Part shown: positions 44,928 through 53,443 of the stretch, piece after piece
Layout: every line of letters starts with the position of its first letter
Numbering within the stretch: position 1 is the first letter of the stretch
NCBI RefSeq assembly: GCF_014982805.1
Contig: NZ_JADCKC010000004.1
Span: 111,602 to 175,601, forward strand
Length of the DNA stretch: 64,000 nt
Reading direction: 5' to 3'
Source of the DNA: Gemmiger gallinarum
GTDB taxonomy: Bacteria > Bacillota > Clostridia > Oscillospirales > Ruminococcaceae
Position numbers and translations under genes: made by a program
The notes under the pieces: generated by a model
Told to the model about the DNA's origin: nothing
Seen by the model: the letters and a program-made list of their open reading frames with translations, nothing else
The model's database searches: none

Positions 44928-44990
44928 GCGAGGTGAACGCAAACGTTTGCGCAACGCATGCGGCTTCCCCGAAGGGGGTGATGTAGCCCC
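44928..44990. repeat. Degenerate partial copy of the noncoding repeat
   Basis: GAGGTGAACGCAAACGTTTGCGCAACGCATG and a CCCCGAAGGGGGTGATG block (key parts only: palindrome GCAAACGTTTGC, then CCGAAGGGGGTG) correspond to the core of the elements at 36826 and 45185. The palindrome arms differ from the others in a paired way. The 44760-45184 interval holds no gene I can support; besides this repeat it has the hairpin at 45118-45153. Confidence 0.6.
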
Positions 44991-45117
44991 TCTTTCCGGC
45001 TAATCAGGCACCACAGGGACCCGCGCTCTATCTTGTGCCCGCCGGAGCAGGCGGCGGGCACGAGCTGTTCTCGTCCCCGTCTGCACCGGGAAAGTCGTAG
45101 CGTCCCGGGATGTTGCA

Positions 45118-45153
45118 ACAAAAAAACAGCCCTACACACTGTGTAAGGCTGTT
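45118..45153 (-). terminator. Terminator-like hairpin in the sigI-recombinase gap
   Basis: On the minus strand AACAGCC pairs with GGCTGTT, with inner TTACAC/TGTGTAG pairing, followed by TTTTTTTG. Confidence 0.7.
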
Positions 45154-45184
45154 TCTGGTGCACCATCAGCGGGAGCGTTAAGAA

Positions 45185-45322
45185 AACGTTCCAGTGGAAC
45201 GTTTTTAGCGACCGGTCCCCGCGAGGCGAATGCAAGCGCTTGCGCGACGCATGAGCCCGCCCCGAAGGGGATGGTGCATAAAAAAATACCGCAACACTCG
45301 TTGCGGTATTTTTGGTGCACCA
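45185..45322. repeat. Structured noncoding repeat, copy 2
   Basis: This is the same element as at 36826-36964: hairpin 1 AACGTTCC with GGAACGTT then TTTT, core palindrome GCAAGCGCTTGCG, CGCCCCGAAGGGGATGG, and hairpin 2 ATACCGCAAC with GTTGCGGTAT. It abuts the decayed end of recombinase copy B. Confidence 0.75.
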
Positions 45323-45510
45323 TCCCCATCCAAAAACGAACTAAGTACTTCTTCCAGAGATACCGGGCGTCCGCCCTCCTGATAGTTGAAATTCACCACA
45401 ATGCGGTCATCGAACAGATAGATGGAGTTGACAAAACAGTCGATGACCTTTTCCTGAAAGGCGATATCCGCCGGGTCGCCGTGGCGGAACTGATCGAACC
45501 AGAAAAGAAT

Positions 45511-46782
45511 CTACTCCCGGGTGATGGGCGGCTTCTCGATCTGCTCCTGCAGGATACTGGTTTCCAGCGCTTCACGTTGCTGTTCCAGTTCCTCCATCCG
45601 CGCCTTGGTGGAGGGCGTCAGGATGCCCTGCTCGATGGCCGCCACCAGATTGTCGATCCGGCGCTTCACTTCTTTCAGCTCCGCCTGCAAAACCGGCAGA
45701 CGGGTGTTTTCCTTGCTCTGGTATTCCAGCAGCTTGTCCGCCAACAGGTCAATGACCCGGTCGTTCAGCACCTTTTCCAGCGCCGTCTGCACCACAAATT
45801 GCTCCAGTGGTTCCTTGCGCACCGGCTTCAGGCTGCAAGCCTCCTTGCCGCTGCGTTTGCGGGTACCACATTTATAGTAACAGTGGACCGTGCCCGTGTG
45901 GCTTCTGCCGCTCTCCCCTGCCATCATGGTACCGCACTTGCCGCAGAACAGCTTGGTGGTGAGCAAATAATGGACGTCCGCCTTGTTGTGGGCTGGTGCC
46001 TGGCGGTGAATCTCGCACCGCCGCTGCACCGCATCGAAGCAATCCGGGTCGATGATGGCTGGGATGGCGTCCGGGATGACGGTATCCTTATAGCGGTATT
46101 CACCCAGATACCGGCGGTTCTTGAGCAGCGTCTGGAAGCTGTTCTTAGTGAACGGGTTGCCCCGGCTGTTGCGTATGCCGCGAGCGTTCAGCGATTCGAT
46201 GATGCTGCGGATGCTCTCCCCCGCCGCATACCGTTGGAACGCTTCCCGAACCACCGGCGCGGTGGCCGGGTCGATCTGGTAGTGATGCTCGCTGTCGATA
46301 CGGTACCCCAGCGGTACCGGGCTGCCGTTGAACTTGGCCTTTAGGGCGTTCTCCTTGTGGCCGCGGCTGACCTTCTCAGCCAGCTCCGCCGAATAGTACT
46401 CGGCCATGCCTTCCAGCAAGCTTTCCAGCATGATGCCTTCCGGCGTGTTGGAGATGGGTTCCGTCACCGACACCACATGGACCCGGTTGTTTTTGAGGAT
46501 GCGCTTATAGTGGGCCGAGTCGTACCGGTTGCGGGAAAAGCGGTCCAGCTTCCACACCAGAACCGCTTCAAAGGTGTGGGTGGCGCTGTCGTGGATCATC
46601 TGCTGGAACTGCGGGCGGCTGTCGGTCTTGGCGGACAGTGCCCTATCGATGTAGGTCCGCACCACAGTGATGCCGTTTTGGTCGGCATACTCCTTGCATT
46701 CCCGCAGCTGACCTTCAATGGATTCCTCCCGCTGGTTGTCGCTGCTGTAACGGGCATAGATCACGGCATTCATGGCGTGCAC
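45511..46782 (-). CDS. Large serine recombinase with premature amber stop (cassette copy B)
   Basis: The 423-residue protein has the serine-recombinase catalytic domain (about 1-150), a recombinase domain (about 165-270, with LNARGIRNSRGNPFTKNSF and LLKNRRYLGEYRY), a zinc ribbon (FCGKCGTMMAGE, CYYKCGTRKRSGKEAC) and a coiled coil (about 350-405). After PPITRE a TAG stands where copy A has a CAG codon; the frame then continues open, reading ILFWFDQFRHGD and on to FLDGDGA near 45320. About 65 C-terminal residues are thus lost. It may still be active because the catalytic and DNA-binding domains are whole. It follows the XRE gene by 4 bp. Confidence 0.9.
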   Translation of the reverse strand: MHAMNAVIYARYSSDNQREESIEGQLRECKEYADQNGITVVRTYIDRALSAKTDSRPQFQQMIHDSATHTFEAVLVWKLDRFSRNRYDSAHYKRILKNNRVHVVSVTEPISNTPEGIMLESLLEGMAEYYSAELAEKVSRGHKENALKAKFNGSPVPLGYRIDSEHHYQIDPATAPVVREAFQRYAAGESIRSIIESLNARGIRNSRGNPFTKNSFQTLLKNRRYLGEYRYKDTVIPDAIPAIIDPDCFDAVQRRCEIHRQAPAHNKADVHYLLTTKLFCGKCGTMMAGESGRSHTGTVHCYYKCGTRKRSGKEACSLKPVRKEPLEQFVVQTALEKVLNDRVIDLLADKLLEYQSKENTRLPVLQAELKEVKRRIDNLVAAIEQGILTPSTKARMEELEQQREALETSILQEQIEKPPITRE

Positions 46783-46786
46783 CTCC

Positions 46787-47161
46787 TCACTTGTGCTTCT
46801 CCTCTTCTCCCATGTTGAGGATCATCTGTTTCAGCCGCCGGTTCAGCTCACTGCCAGGCGTGAAGCAGGCTTCCACAAACTCGCTCCAGTCCGGTTTGCG
46901 CTGTACCACCTCCTGTGCCCCCTCCGGCGTGACACAGACATACCGTCCGCGGGGGTCCTCGCACAGACCGAAGATATAGTCCAGCGATACATTAAAATAG
47001 GTGGCGTACCAGACCAGAATGCGGTAAGGTGCCGCCGCCCGGTCGGTTTCGTACCGGTTGATGGCAGCCTGGTTGGTTCCGGCCAGCGCCGCCAGCTGGG
47101 CCTGGGTCAGCCCCGCATCCTTGCGCAGCACGCGCAGGCGGGTGCCTACGGATACATCCAT
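46787..47161 (-). CDS. XRE-family regulator (cassette copy B)
   Basis: The 124-residue protein is nearly identical to the copy-A regulator at 37876-38250, differing at about one residue (EGAQEVVQ versus EGAQGVVQ). The helix-turn-helix lies at about residues 5-60. GCAGGAGGTC precedes the ATG at 47161; a longer in-frame start at 47188 lies inside the promoter. It probably autoregulates the cassette through the AATTC-N10-GAATT repeat. Confidence 0.92.
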   Translation of the reverse strand: MDVSVGTRLRVLRKDAGLTQAQLAALAGTNQAAINRYETDRAAAPYRILVWYATYFNVSLDYIFGLCEDPRGRYVCVTPEGAQEVVQRKPDWSEFVEACFTPGSELNRRLKQMILNMGEEEKHK

Positions 47162-47186
47162 GGAAAGACCTCCTGCAAAATTTGTC

Positions 47187-47206
47187 AATTCAAGTATAAT
47201 CGAATT
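47187..47206 (-). promoter_or_regulatory. Cassette B promoter/operator
   Basis: The inverted repeat AATTC-N10-GAATT surrounds a minus-strand TATACT, as in cassette A. Similarity between the cassettes ends here. Confidence 0.55.
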
Positions 47207-47267
47207 TTAGATTTATTGCAAGAAGTATTGTCCACTTAGGATTCCGAAAGCACCCGATACAGCGACT

Positions 47268-48005
47268 TTACTGCAAAGCGTCCCTTTTGCTCAACCGATA
47301 AATCAGTATACCGGATATCATACCGCACAACGCCAGCGAAATCACACTGAGCAGGATTTCCGTCGGGGTGGATTCGTAATACCCGGAAAGCGTGAACGCA
47401 GCCACCAGCGGATACAGTTTGGATATGGTTCCCAGGTTTCCCACGAAGATCGTGATAAAGGAGTAAACTTCCGCTGCTAGAAGGCTGAGCCAGTAATCCA
47501 GCTTCTTTTCGGTAATGAAGCAGATAATGGGCAGCACTGCAAAGAAAACGCAAATTCCATCCACCAGATAGATTTTGAGATAGAGCCAAAAAATTGCTGC
47601 CGTAAGGACCTGGGCGTGAAAAGCCATTTCTACAGCAAAGGCCGCCAGAAACAGCACAAGATAGGTTCCCACGCTGAAAACCAGAATCACCATGACCTTG
47701 GCCACTACCATCTTGCCCATATTGACCGGAATGAGCAAAAGTGACTTCAGCACATCTTCCTGGCTCTCCCGGCAAATGATATAACTGCCGAACAGCGCGA
47801 TGATGCCCGGCAGCGCATACATCGTTCCCAGGGACTGTACCCCGGTCAGGTACCATTCCGGTTCCATGCCATACGCTTCATTTCCTCCGGCGAAAAAGCC
47901 CTGGGCTGTCACAATGACCAGTACCATGCAGAGTCCAAACAGTGCCACAAGCAGCATACGGGAACGGCGAAGTTTTTTCAATTCTGTCCAAATCATAACC
48001 TGCAT
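47268..48005 (-). CDS. ABC-2-type permease (lantibiotic-immunity/BcrB-like), second subunit
   Basis: The 245-residue protein has six membrane helices starting with MLLVALFGLCMVLVIVTAQGF, and the loop ICRESQEDVLKSLLLIPVNMGKMVVAKV that couples to the ATPase. With the neighbouring permease and ATPase it forms a heterodimeric exporter of the LanFEG/BcrAB class, which removes membrane-active peptides. Start at 48005 follows GTGAGGAAAAC. It starts 10 bp after the previous permease stop. Confidence 0.88.
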   Translation of the reverse strand: MQVMIWTELKKLRRSRMLLVALFGLCMVLVIVTAQGFFAGGNEAYGMEPEWYLTGVQSLGTMYALPGIIALFGSYIICRESQEDVLKSLLLIPVNMGKMVVAKVMVILVFSVGTYLVLFLAAFAVEMAFHAQVLTAAIFWLYLKIYLVDGICVFFAVLPIICFITEKKLDYWLSLLAAEVYSFITIFVGNLGTISKLYPLVAAFTLSGYYESTPTEILLSVISLALCGMISGILIYRLSKRDALQ

Positions 48006-48015
48006 TGTGTTTTCC

Positions 48016-48732
48016 TCACTTTTCCGAAAGTCCATGATAGGCGTAGATTCCAGACGCCACCGCCCATCCTCCAAAACAGAGTACAGCAAAAAACGGCTGA
48101 TAGGCACAAGGCATTATAATATCGGGCAGATCTCTTGAAATACAAAGGATGGCACAGGCAGAGGGAATCAGGTACGGGTTCGTCTGGGCCACGATAAAGC
48201 CCAGAAAAGCATAGATAATCGCTGCGCAGCAAGGCAGGAGATAACCCTTGTGTGATACCGCCAGTGCCAGAATCGGGATAACTGCCACTGCTTCCAAAAC
48301 TGCGGCTTCGATTCCCTTATACAGAATGAATGCCATCATTTCTCCGTTCCAGGAAAGGAACCCGAAGGCCAGCCCGAATGCAAAGGTAAAGCCCACCGCC
48401 AGCATCATAAAAGCAAGGGAAACCGTCAGAGCGACCACCCACTTGGCAAAGAGATAGCCTCCCTTGCTCATAGGGATGATCCACAGTTGTTTCAAGACAT
48501 CACAGCGCTGCTCATTATATACCAGCATAGATGCCAAAACGCCCAGGATGGCAGGCAGAATCAGAAAAATATTAAAGGAAAACAGCGCCTGCTTGTATAA
48601 ACCCATATCCGTCAGATAATCGGGATGGGTGGCAAAGTAGGAGAAGGTAATCGCCGGCAGCACCAGAGAGAGCAACGGCAAGACCCGTAAAAGTTTCCAG
48701 CGCCGCAGTTTGGAAAACTCGACGCGCACCAC
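48016..48732 (-). CDS. ABC-2-type permease (lantibiotic-immunity/BcrB-like), first subunit
   Basis: The 238-residue protein has six membrane helices (first at about 18-36, LLRVLPLLSLVLPAITFSYF) and the coupling loop YNEQRCDVLKQLWIIPMSKGGYLFAKW, homologous in position to that of the next permease. There is no ATG; GTG at 48732, 1 bp after the ATPase stop, is the best start, with GGAGGCGAAGG upstream. TTG at 48741 is an alternative. Confidence 0.87.
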   Translation of the reverse strand: MVRVEFSKLRRWKLLRVLPLLSLVLPAITFSYFATHPDYLTDMGLYKQALFSFNIFLILPAILGVLASMLVYNEQRCDVLKQLWIIPMSKGGYLFAKWVVALTVSLAFMMLAVGFTFAFGLAFGFLSWNGEMMAFILYKGIEAAVLEAVAVIPILALAVSHKGYLLPCCAAIIYAFLGFIVAQTNPYLIPSACAILCISRDLPDIIMPCAYQPFFAVLCFGGWAVASGIYAYHGLSEK

Positions 48733-48733
48733 A

Positions 48734-49666
48734 TTAAGCAATGCCTTCGCCTCCCGTGATTTTCTTGAAATAGTCTTCCAGCGTATCGTCTTTTTCTGCC
48801 AGTCCCGAAAGCCCCACGCCCTGCAACGTGAGTTCCCGCACAAGTGCCTCCCGGTCGATGGTGGTTTTAAAAATTTTGACGCTGGTTGTATCCTGAATGG
48901 AATATTCCCCTACCTGCAGAGCCATCCGCTGTTCCAGAATGCGGGCCGTTGCCGCTGTATCGGACACCTGCAGCAGAATATATTTCTGGTTTTTCTTTTT
49001 CAGTTCTTCCATCGTTTCCTCTTCCAGCAAAACACCGTGGTCCAGAATGCCGATGTCATCGGCCAACATGGAAATTTCCGAAAGGATATGGCTGGAGACA
49101 AGAATGGTCTTTCCCTCTTTTTCGCTGAGGGAGCGGATAAAGGCCCGTACCTCCGCAATCCCGATGGGGTCCAGGCCATTGGTAGGCTCATCCAGGATCA
49201 GCAGTTCCGGGTCATGCATAATGGCGTTGGCAATCCCCAACCGCTGTTTCATGCCCAGCGAATACTCCCCAAAGAGCTTTTTGTCCTTATAGGGTAACCC
49301 CACCACCTGCAAGGCGTGCTCCACTGCGTCAGGGCGGATCGTTCCCCGCAGCTTGGCGAAGATTTCCAGATTTTCGGTTCCCGTCAGATTGGGATAGAAA
49401 CCAGGTGTTTCGATGATGGCACCAATACGCTGAAAGACACTGCGCTCTCTGCGCTTCACCGGCTCTCCGAACAGCAGCGTTTCGCCAGAGGTAGCTGGCA
49501 TCAGCTGTAAAATCATCTTCATAATGCTGGTTTTCCCGGCGCCATTCCGCCCCAGCAGGCCATAAATGTGGCCTTTGGGGACGTGCAGGCAAACATCGTT
49601 GACGGCGACCTGTTCCCCGTATCTTTTGGTCAGGTGCCGGGTTTCAATGGCATAGGATTCTTTCAT
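48734..49666 (-). CDS. ABC transporter ATP-binding protein (BcrA/LanF-like)
   Basis: The 310-residue ATPase has Walker A GRNGAGKTS (about 37-45), signature YSLGMKQRLGIANAI (the LanF/BcrA variant of the signature), Walker B LLILDEPTNGLDP, the H-loop SSHIL and a C-terminal extension. It heads an ATPase-permease-permease operon divergent from a two-component system, the classic antimicrobial-peptide resistance layout. Confidence 0.94.
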   Translation of the reverse strand: MKESYAIETRHLTKRYGEQVAVNDVCLHVPKGHIYGLLGRNGAGKTSIMKMILQLMPATSGETLLFGEPVKRRERSVFQRIGAIIETPGFYPNLTGTENLEIFAKLRGTIRPDAVEHALQVVGLPYKDKKLFGEYSLGMKQRLGIANAIMHDPELLILDEPTNGLDPIGIAEVRAFIRSLSEKEGKTILVSSHILSEISMLADDIGILDHGVLLEEETMEELKKKNQKYILLQVSDTAATARILEQRMALQVGEYSIQDTTSVKIFKTTIDREALVRELTLQGVGLSGLAEKDDTLEDYFKKITGGEGIA

Positions 49667-49719
49667 GGTAAACCTCTTTTCCTTGTTCTGGTGAGGGAGA
49701 TTTCTTGGAACTTGTGTTC

Positions 49720-49771
49720 AGTATACGCTCAAAATCTTACTTTCGCCTTATCAGAATCTTAACGAAATCTT
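49720..49771 (-). promoter_or_regulatory. Promoter of the BcrAB-like operon with phased AATCTT repeats
   Basis: AATCTT (AAGATT on the minus strand) occurs at 49733-49738, 49755-49760 and 49766-49771, spaced 22 and 11 bp. A minus-strand -10 TATACT lies at 49720-49725 with a poor -35, suggesting activation by the divergent OmpR-type regulator. Confidence 0.6.
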
Positions 49772-49894
49772 GTTTTTTCCTCAAAACAGAGAAAAGGCTG
49801 ATTCCGAAATTTTCTCAAAGCCCGGAACGTGATACAATACATACAGCAGCCGCTTGTTGCTGTATCTACGAACTTCCAGACTGAGGACGGACCC

Positions 49895-50593
49895 ATGAAA
49901 TATATTCTAACAATTGACGATGACGAAGCACTGTGCAAACTGGTCAAAAAGTGTATCGAAACGGCGCAAGTTCCCGTATATACTTTTCTGCGCGGAGAGG
50001 ATGCGCTTTCCTTCTTCTATCAGAATCAAAACGACTGTGTTCTGGTCATTCTGGACATCATGCTTCCCGGCATGGATGGATACAGCGTCCTGGAAAAGGT
50101 TCGGGCTGTGAGCAACGTGCCGGTTCTGATGCTTACCGCCAAAGATCAGGAAGAAGATAAGGTTACCGGGCTGCAGAACGGTGCAGATGACTATCTGACC
50201 AAGCCCTTCGGCCTGGCAGAATTGACGGCCCGCGTGAACTCTCTGGTGCGCCGGTATACGAAGTTCAATCCCCGCCATGAAGAGAATCAGCGCCTTCTGT
50301 TTCAAGATATGACCATCGACCCGTCGGCGCATTCGGTGGAAGTACAAGGAAAGCTGGTATCTCTGACCGCCAGAGAATTTGACATTCTCCTCTTTCTGGC
50401 CCAGCACAAGGGGCGCATCTTTACCAAACAGCAAATCTATCAGAATATCTGGAAAGAGCCTTATTACCAGGATGACGGCAATATTATGTCGATCATCAGC
50501 AAGCTGCGCAAAAAGATTGAGCCAGACTCTGAGCACCCCTTTTATGTACTGACGGTGTATGGCGTGGGCTATCGCTTCAATGAAAAGGCATAA
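49895..50593 (+). CDS. OmpR-family response regulator
   Basis: The 232-residue protein has a receiver domain (TIDDDEAL near 5-12, phospho-acceptor Asp in LVILDIMLPGMDG near 53, Lys in YLTKPF near 103) and a winged-helix domain (about 135-230, LTAREFDILLFLAQHKGRIFTKQQIY). ATG 49895 follows GAGGACGG. A -10 TACAAT at 49833-49838 lies about 56 nt upstream. It should activate the divergent ABC operon via the AATCTT repeats. Confidence 0.94.
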   Translation: MKYILTIDDDEALCKLVKKCIETAQVPVYTFLRGEDALSFFYQNQNDCVLVILDIMLPGMDGYSVLEKVRAVSNVPVLMLTAKDQEEDKVTGLQNGADDYLTKPFGLAELTARVNSLVRRYTKFNPRHEENQRLLFQDMTIDPSAHSVEVQGKLVSLTAREFDILLFLAQHKGRIFTKQQIYQNIWKEPYYQDDGNIMSIISKLRKKIEPDSEHPFYVLTVYGVGYRFNEKA

Positions 50594-50605
50594 GGGAGAA
50601 GATCT

Positions 50606-51523
50606 ATGCTGTCCGTGATTTGTATATTGTGTGCGGCGCTGGCCCTTTGGCTTGCTGCAACGCTTTTTCTCTGGCACCGGGAGCTTCTGGAAATCCAGAA
50701 AGCCCTGGAAGATATCGGAGCCGGAAACCTGAACCGCAGGATTGTAACCCGCGGTCCGCAAGCGATTCGATCCATTGGCTACGGTATCAACAAGATCGTA
50801 CAGCAAAGCCAGCAGAGCGCCATCCAACAGAAGCACCACGAACAGGCCTATAAACAGCTGATCACCAATCTTTCCCATGACATCAAGACACCGCTTGCCT
50901 CCCTGACAGGCTATCTGGAAGCTGTAGAAAACGGACTTGTGGTAGGCCAGGAGAAGGAAGAATATCTGCAGACCGCCTATGAACGGGCCGGTGCCCTGCG
51001 TTCCTTTGTGGAAAAGCTCTTTGAATGGGTCAAACTGGATGCAGGCGAGCAAAAGCTTCAAATCGAACCGCTGGATCTTTGTGAGATTTCACGGCAATAT
51101 GTTGCCGAATGGATCGGCCCGCTGGAAAGCAGCGGTTTTTCCTATACGATTGAGATCCCGGAAGAAGCCTGGCTGGCAGATCTGGATAAAAATGCCTACA
51201 AGCGTATCGTAAATAACCTTTGCGAGAATGTGCTCCGGCACAGTCATGGCACACGGTTTCGTTTCTGTCTGATCCCTGACGCCCGACAGGCAACGATCCG
51301 TGTCTCCGACAATGGCACAGGCATTTCTGCCGACGATCTTCCTCATGTTTTTGACCGGTTATATCAATGCGATCCTTCCCGCACAACCCCCGGAAACGGT
51401 CTTGGCCTTTCCATAACCAAGGAACTGGTTGTTGCTATGGGCGGCACCATTCAGGTACAAAGTTTTCCGGGCCACGAAACAACATTCACCATCTGTTTTC
51501 CGAAAGCAAAAGCGTTGCCATAA
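50606..51523 (+). CDS. Sensor histidine kinase, small single-helix type
   Basis: The 305-residue kinase has one N-terminal membrane helix (about 4-24) and no extracytoplasmic sensor domain, a short linker, HisKA with the phospho-acceptor His in NLSHDIKTPLASLTGY (about 93), and HATPase_c with NLCENVLRHS, DNGTGISADD and GNGLGLSITKEL. Minimal sensors next to peptide transporters usually sense flux through the transporter, as in BceS-type systems. It begins 12 bp after the regulator behind AAGGGAGAAG. Confidence 0.92.
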   Translation: MLSVICILCAALALWLAATLFLWHRELLEIQKALEDIGAGNLNRRIVTRGPQAIRSIGYGINKIVQQSQQSAIQQKHHEQAYKQLITNLSHDIKTPLASLTGYLEAVENGLVVGQEKEEYLQTAYERAGALRSFVEKLFEWVKLDAGEQKLQIEPLDLCEISRQYVAEWIGPLESSGFSYTIEIPEEAWLADLDKNAYKRIVNNLCENVLRHSHGTRFRFCLIPDARQATIRVSDNGTGISADDLPHVFDRLYQCDPSRTTPGNGLGLSITKELVVAMGGTIQVQSFPGHETTFTICFPKAKALP

Positions 51524-51538
51524 GGCAGCGCTTTTTTG
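51507..51538 (+). terminator. Terminator overlapping the kinase stop codon
   Basis: AAAGCGTTGCC and GGCAGCGCTTT pair (one internal mismatch pair) around the TAA, followed by TTTT. Confidence 0.75.
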
Positions 51539-51554
51539 CCGTCGAGCCTTTCTT

Positions 51555-51791
51555 TTACCGGCGATTTTTCTTCCACTCCTCAAACAGCCGTTGTCCCTCT
51601 TCCGACTGGTAAAATGCCTGGATCTTGGGCAGCAGGAACCGGGCAAACCGTTCCAGCTCCTGCTGGGGCACGCCGTCCTCCCGGTTCTTAGCGGACGCCG
51701 CTGCCTGTGCCGTTCTCTTCTCCTGCCGATCTTCCGTAGCGGCTCCTTTCTGCAGGGCTGCCCCCTGCTGCCTTATGATGCGTTCTGTCAT
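51555..51791 (-). CDS. Small mobilisation-associated protein
   Basis: The 78-residue protein is charged and mostly helical, with a Gln/Ala/Lys-rich N-terminal half and the C-terminal motif FYQSEEGQRLFEEWKKNRR. Its ATG overlaps the relaxase stop (ATGA), so it is co-translated with the relaxase. No family recognised; an accessory role in mobilisation is inferred from position. Confidence 0.65.
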   Translation of the reverse strand: MTERIIRQQGAALQKGAATEDRQEKRTAQAAASAKNREDGVPQQELERFARFLLPKIQAFYQSEEGQRLFEEWKKNRR

Positions 51792-53011
51792 CGGTCCTGA
51801 CCCTTGGCCCGCTGGCGGCGCTGCTGACGGTTCAGCCGCTTTTTCTCCTGCTGGCGGCGGCAGATGCCCAGCACAAATGCCTGCACCTGCTCCGGTGCCA
51901 CCCGCATGGCTTCCCGGTAGGGCCGGGTCTCGGTGAGTACTGCATCCAGCTGTTCCTCACAGCGGCGGAGGCGCTTGCGCGATTCCTGTTCCCTCACCGC
52001 ACTTTGCTGCAGCTGCATCCGCAGGCTGCGATTCTCTGCCTGCAGCTTGCCGGTAGCCTTTGCCATCTCGCACAGGGTCTGGAAGTCCTGCGGCATCAGT
52101 TCCACTCGCTTTTCCAGCACGCCTTTGGTTTTGGCCCGCTGCTCGATGTCCGCCACATCGCGGATTGAGCCGGAAATGTTCTTCACCTGGGAGATAAGCT
52201 CCTTCCGTTGGCTTTGCAGCTGTTTGGTCTGGTCAGACAGTTCTGCCACTGTCTGGCGGTCTTTCTGGACCTTATACTCCAGAACCTCCAGGTGTTCGGC
52301 ATCGCTGCCCTGTATGCCGCGCTCGAAGTCGGTGAATCCCGCCTGCCGCATATGCTCGAAGAATTGCGTTTGCAGCAGGCTGTAGGAACTCACCAGCCGG
52401 GGCTTGCCGTTCTTTTTCAGCACAGGCTGACCCTGTTCGTCGGTCATGGGGACCATCGGCCACTTTTTGCTGTGACTCACCTGCATGATCGTTTCCCGCA
52501 CGGTGCCCCGCAGCGCCGGGTCCTTGCACCGCTTAGACCAGCGGATCTGCTTTTCCACCACCGGCAGATAGACAACATGAAGGTGATAGTGGAACACATC
52601 CCTTCCCAGCCGGTCACTGGCTTCCCGGTTGCGCTCGTCGGCGTGCATGACCGCCGAGATGATGTACTGCTCCCCACCAGCAATTTCCTTGGCCAGCTCG
52701 TACACCTCGGCATAGAACTGCTTGGCGTACTCATAGCCGCCATGGGTCTCGAAATAGTCAGTGTTCACATCAAACACCAGCTCGTCAAAGACGTAGGCAT
52801 CTGGTTTCAGACCTCGGGTGGAAACAATGCCTTCTTCCACCATCCGATCAAATTGCTGGGCGTAAGTAGTTGCCTCGCAGGCTTTGAAGATTACGTTGTT
52901 GTAGCTGTATTCCAGCAGCACATCCGGGTTGGAGTACACTTCGTTCTTGCGTTCATTGTGCCGCTCCCGCACCGAGATGGCATTTTTACGGTAGCGCTCA
53001 TTGCGCACCAC
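51788..53011 (-). CDS. MobV-family relaxase (plasmid mobilisation/recombination protein)
   Basis: The protein has a MobV relaxase domain (about 1-215) with NERHNERKN-like motif I, the metal-binding FHYHLHVVYLPV motif near 130-141, then a long coiled coil (about 235-380) and a basic tail. It nicks oriT and pilots DNA during mobilisation. The in-frame start given is GTG 53011 (407 residues). Homology appears to begin seven codons upstream at SKIHRTVV, preceded by ATC at 53030-53032 sitting 6 nt after AAAGGAG, so the true start may be non-canonical or the original ATG may be mutated. Confidence 0.88.
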   Translation of the reverse strand: MVRNERYRKNAISVRERHNERKNEVYSNPDVLLEYSYNNVIFKACEATTYAQQFDRMVEEGIVSTRGLKPDAYVFDELVFDVNTDYFETHGGYEYAKQFYAEVYELAKEIAGGEQYIISAVMHADERNREASDRLGRDVFHYHLHVVYLPVVEKQIRWSKRCKDPALRGTVRETIMQVSHSKKWPMVPMTDEQGQPVLKKNGKPRLVSSYSLLQTQFFEHMRQAGFTDFERGIQGSDAEHLEVLEYKVQKDRQTVAELSDQTKQLQSQRKELISQVKNISGSIRDVADIEQRAKTKGVLEKRVELMPQDFQTLCEMAKATGKLQAENRSLRMQLQQSAVREQESRKRLRRCEEQLDAVLTETRPYREAMRVAPEQVQAFVLGICRRQQEKKRLNRQQRRQRAKGQDR

Positions 53012-53078
53012 GGTCCGATGGATTTTGCTGATAGGCGGCTCCTTTCTTGGGTACGGTTCTGCTGCGGATGGTGTACGC

Positions 53079-53146
53079 AGATGCTTTGGAAAGCATCTGA
53101 CCCACTATGACACTTTCCGGCATTGCCGGCAAAGTGCCAGTGGGCC
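53079..53146 (-). other. Candidate oriT of the MobV element
   Basis: Just upstream of the relaxase gene lie a perfect hairpin AGATGCTTT-GG-AAAGCATCT (53079-53098) and a larger imperfect one (CCCACT...CACTTT...CGGC with GCCG...AAAGTG...AGTGGG, 53101-53144). Between them the minus strand reads CATAGTGGGTCA, resembling the TATAGTGTGTTA nick region of pMV158-type oriTs. Position and motif are seen; function is inferred. The 53147-53362 stretch holds no gene I can support. Confidence 0.5.
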
Positions 53147-53362
53147 CGCTGCGGCGGGAGGGATCGGGATACGGCTGCCAACCAAAGCCGCTGTGCCAGC
53201 GTTCCGGTTGAGCCGCCATCGTAGCGGTTGCCATGTCTGTGGGTGCCTCTGGGAGCCTGGCACCACAGCCCATGTCCACCTTTTGCAAAACGCGGGGTGT
53301 GGAATTCTTTCTCTATTTTTCTTTTGGATAGATATATCATTCTATCTTTATTGTGTCGGTTT

Positions 53363-53443
53363 TTCCGACGGGTCGGTGTCGGCAAATCCGTCAACTGCCT
53401 GTCCATTTTTCCGACAGGTCGGGGCGGAAATTCCGACGGGTGG
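53363..53443. repeat. Iteron-like TTCCGACRGGTSGG repeats
   Basis: Three direct copies lie at 53363-53376, 53409-53422 and 53431-53443, immediately after the RepA-like ORF stop. GTCGG-TTTTT-CCGAC also forms a small hairpin. They may be replication iterons or terminator-like debris. Confidence 0.5.

Noticed and set aside
45205..45510. Separate small ORF downstream of recombinase copy B
   Set aside because: It is simply the in-frame continuation of the recombinase after the amber codon and has no ribosome site of its own.
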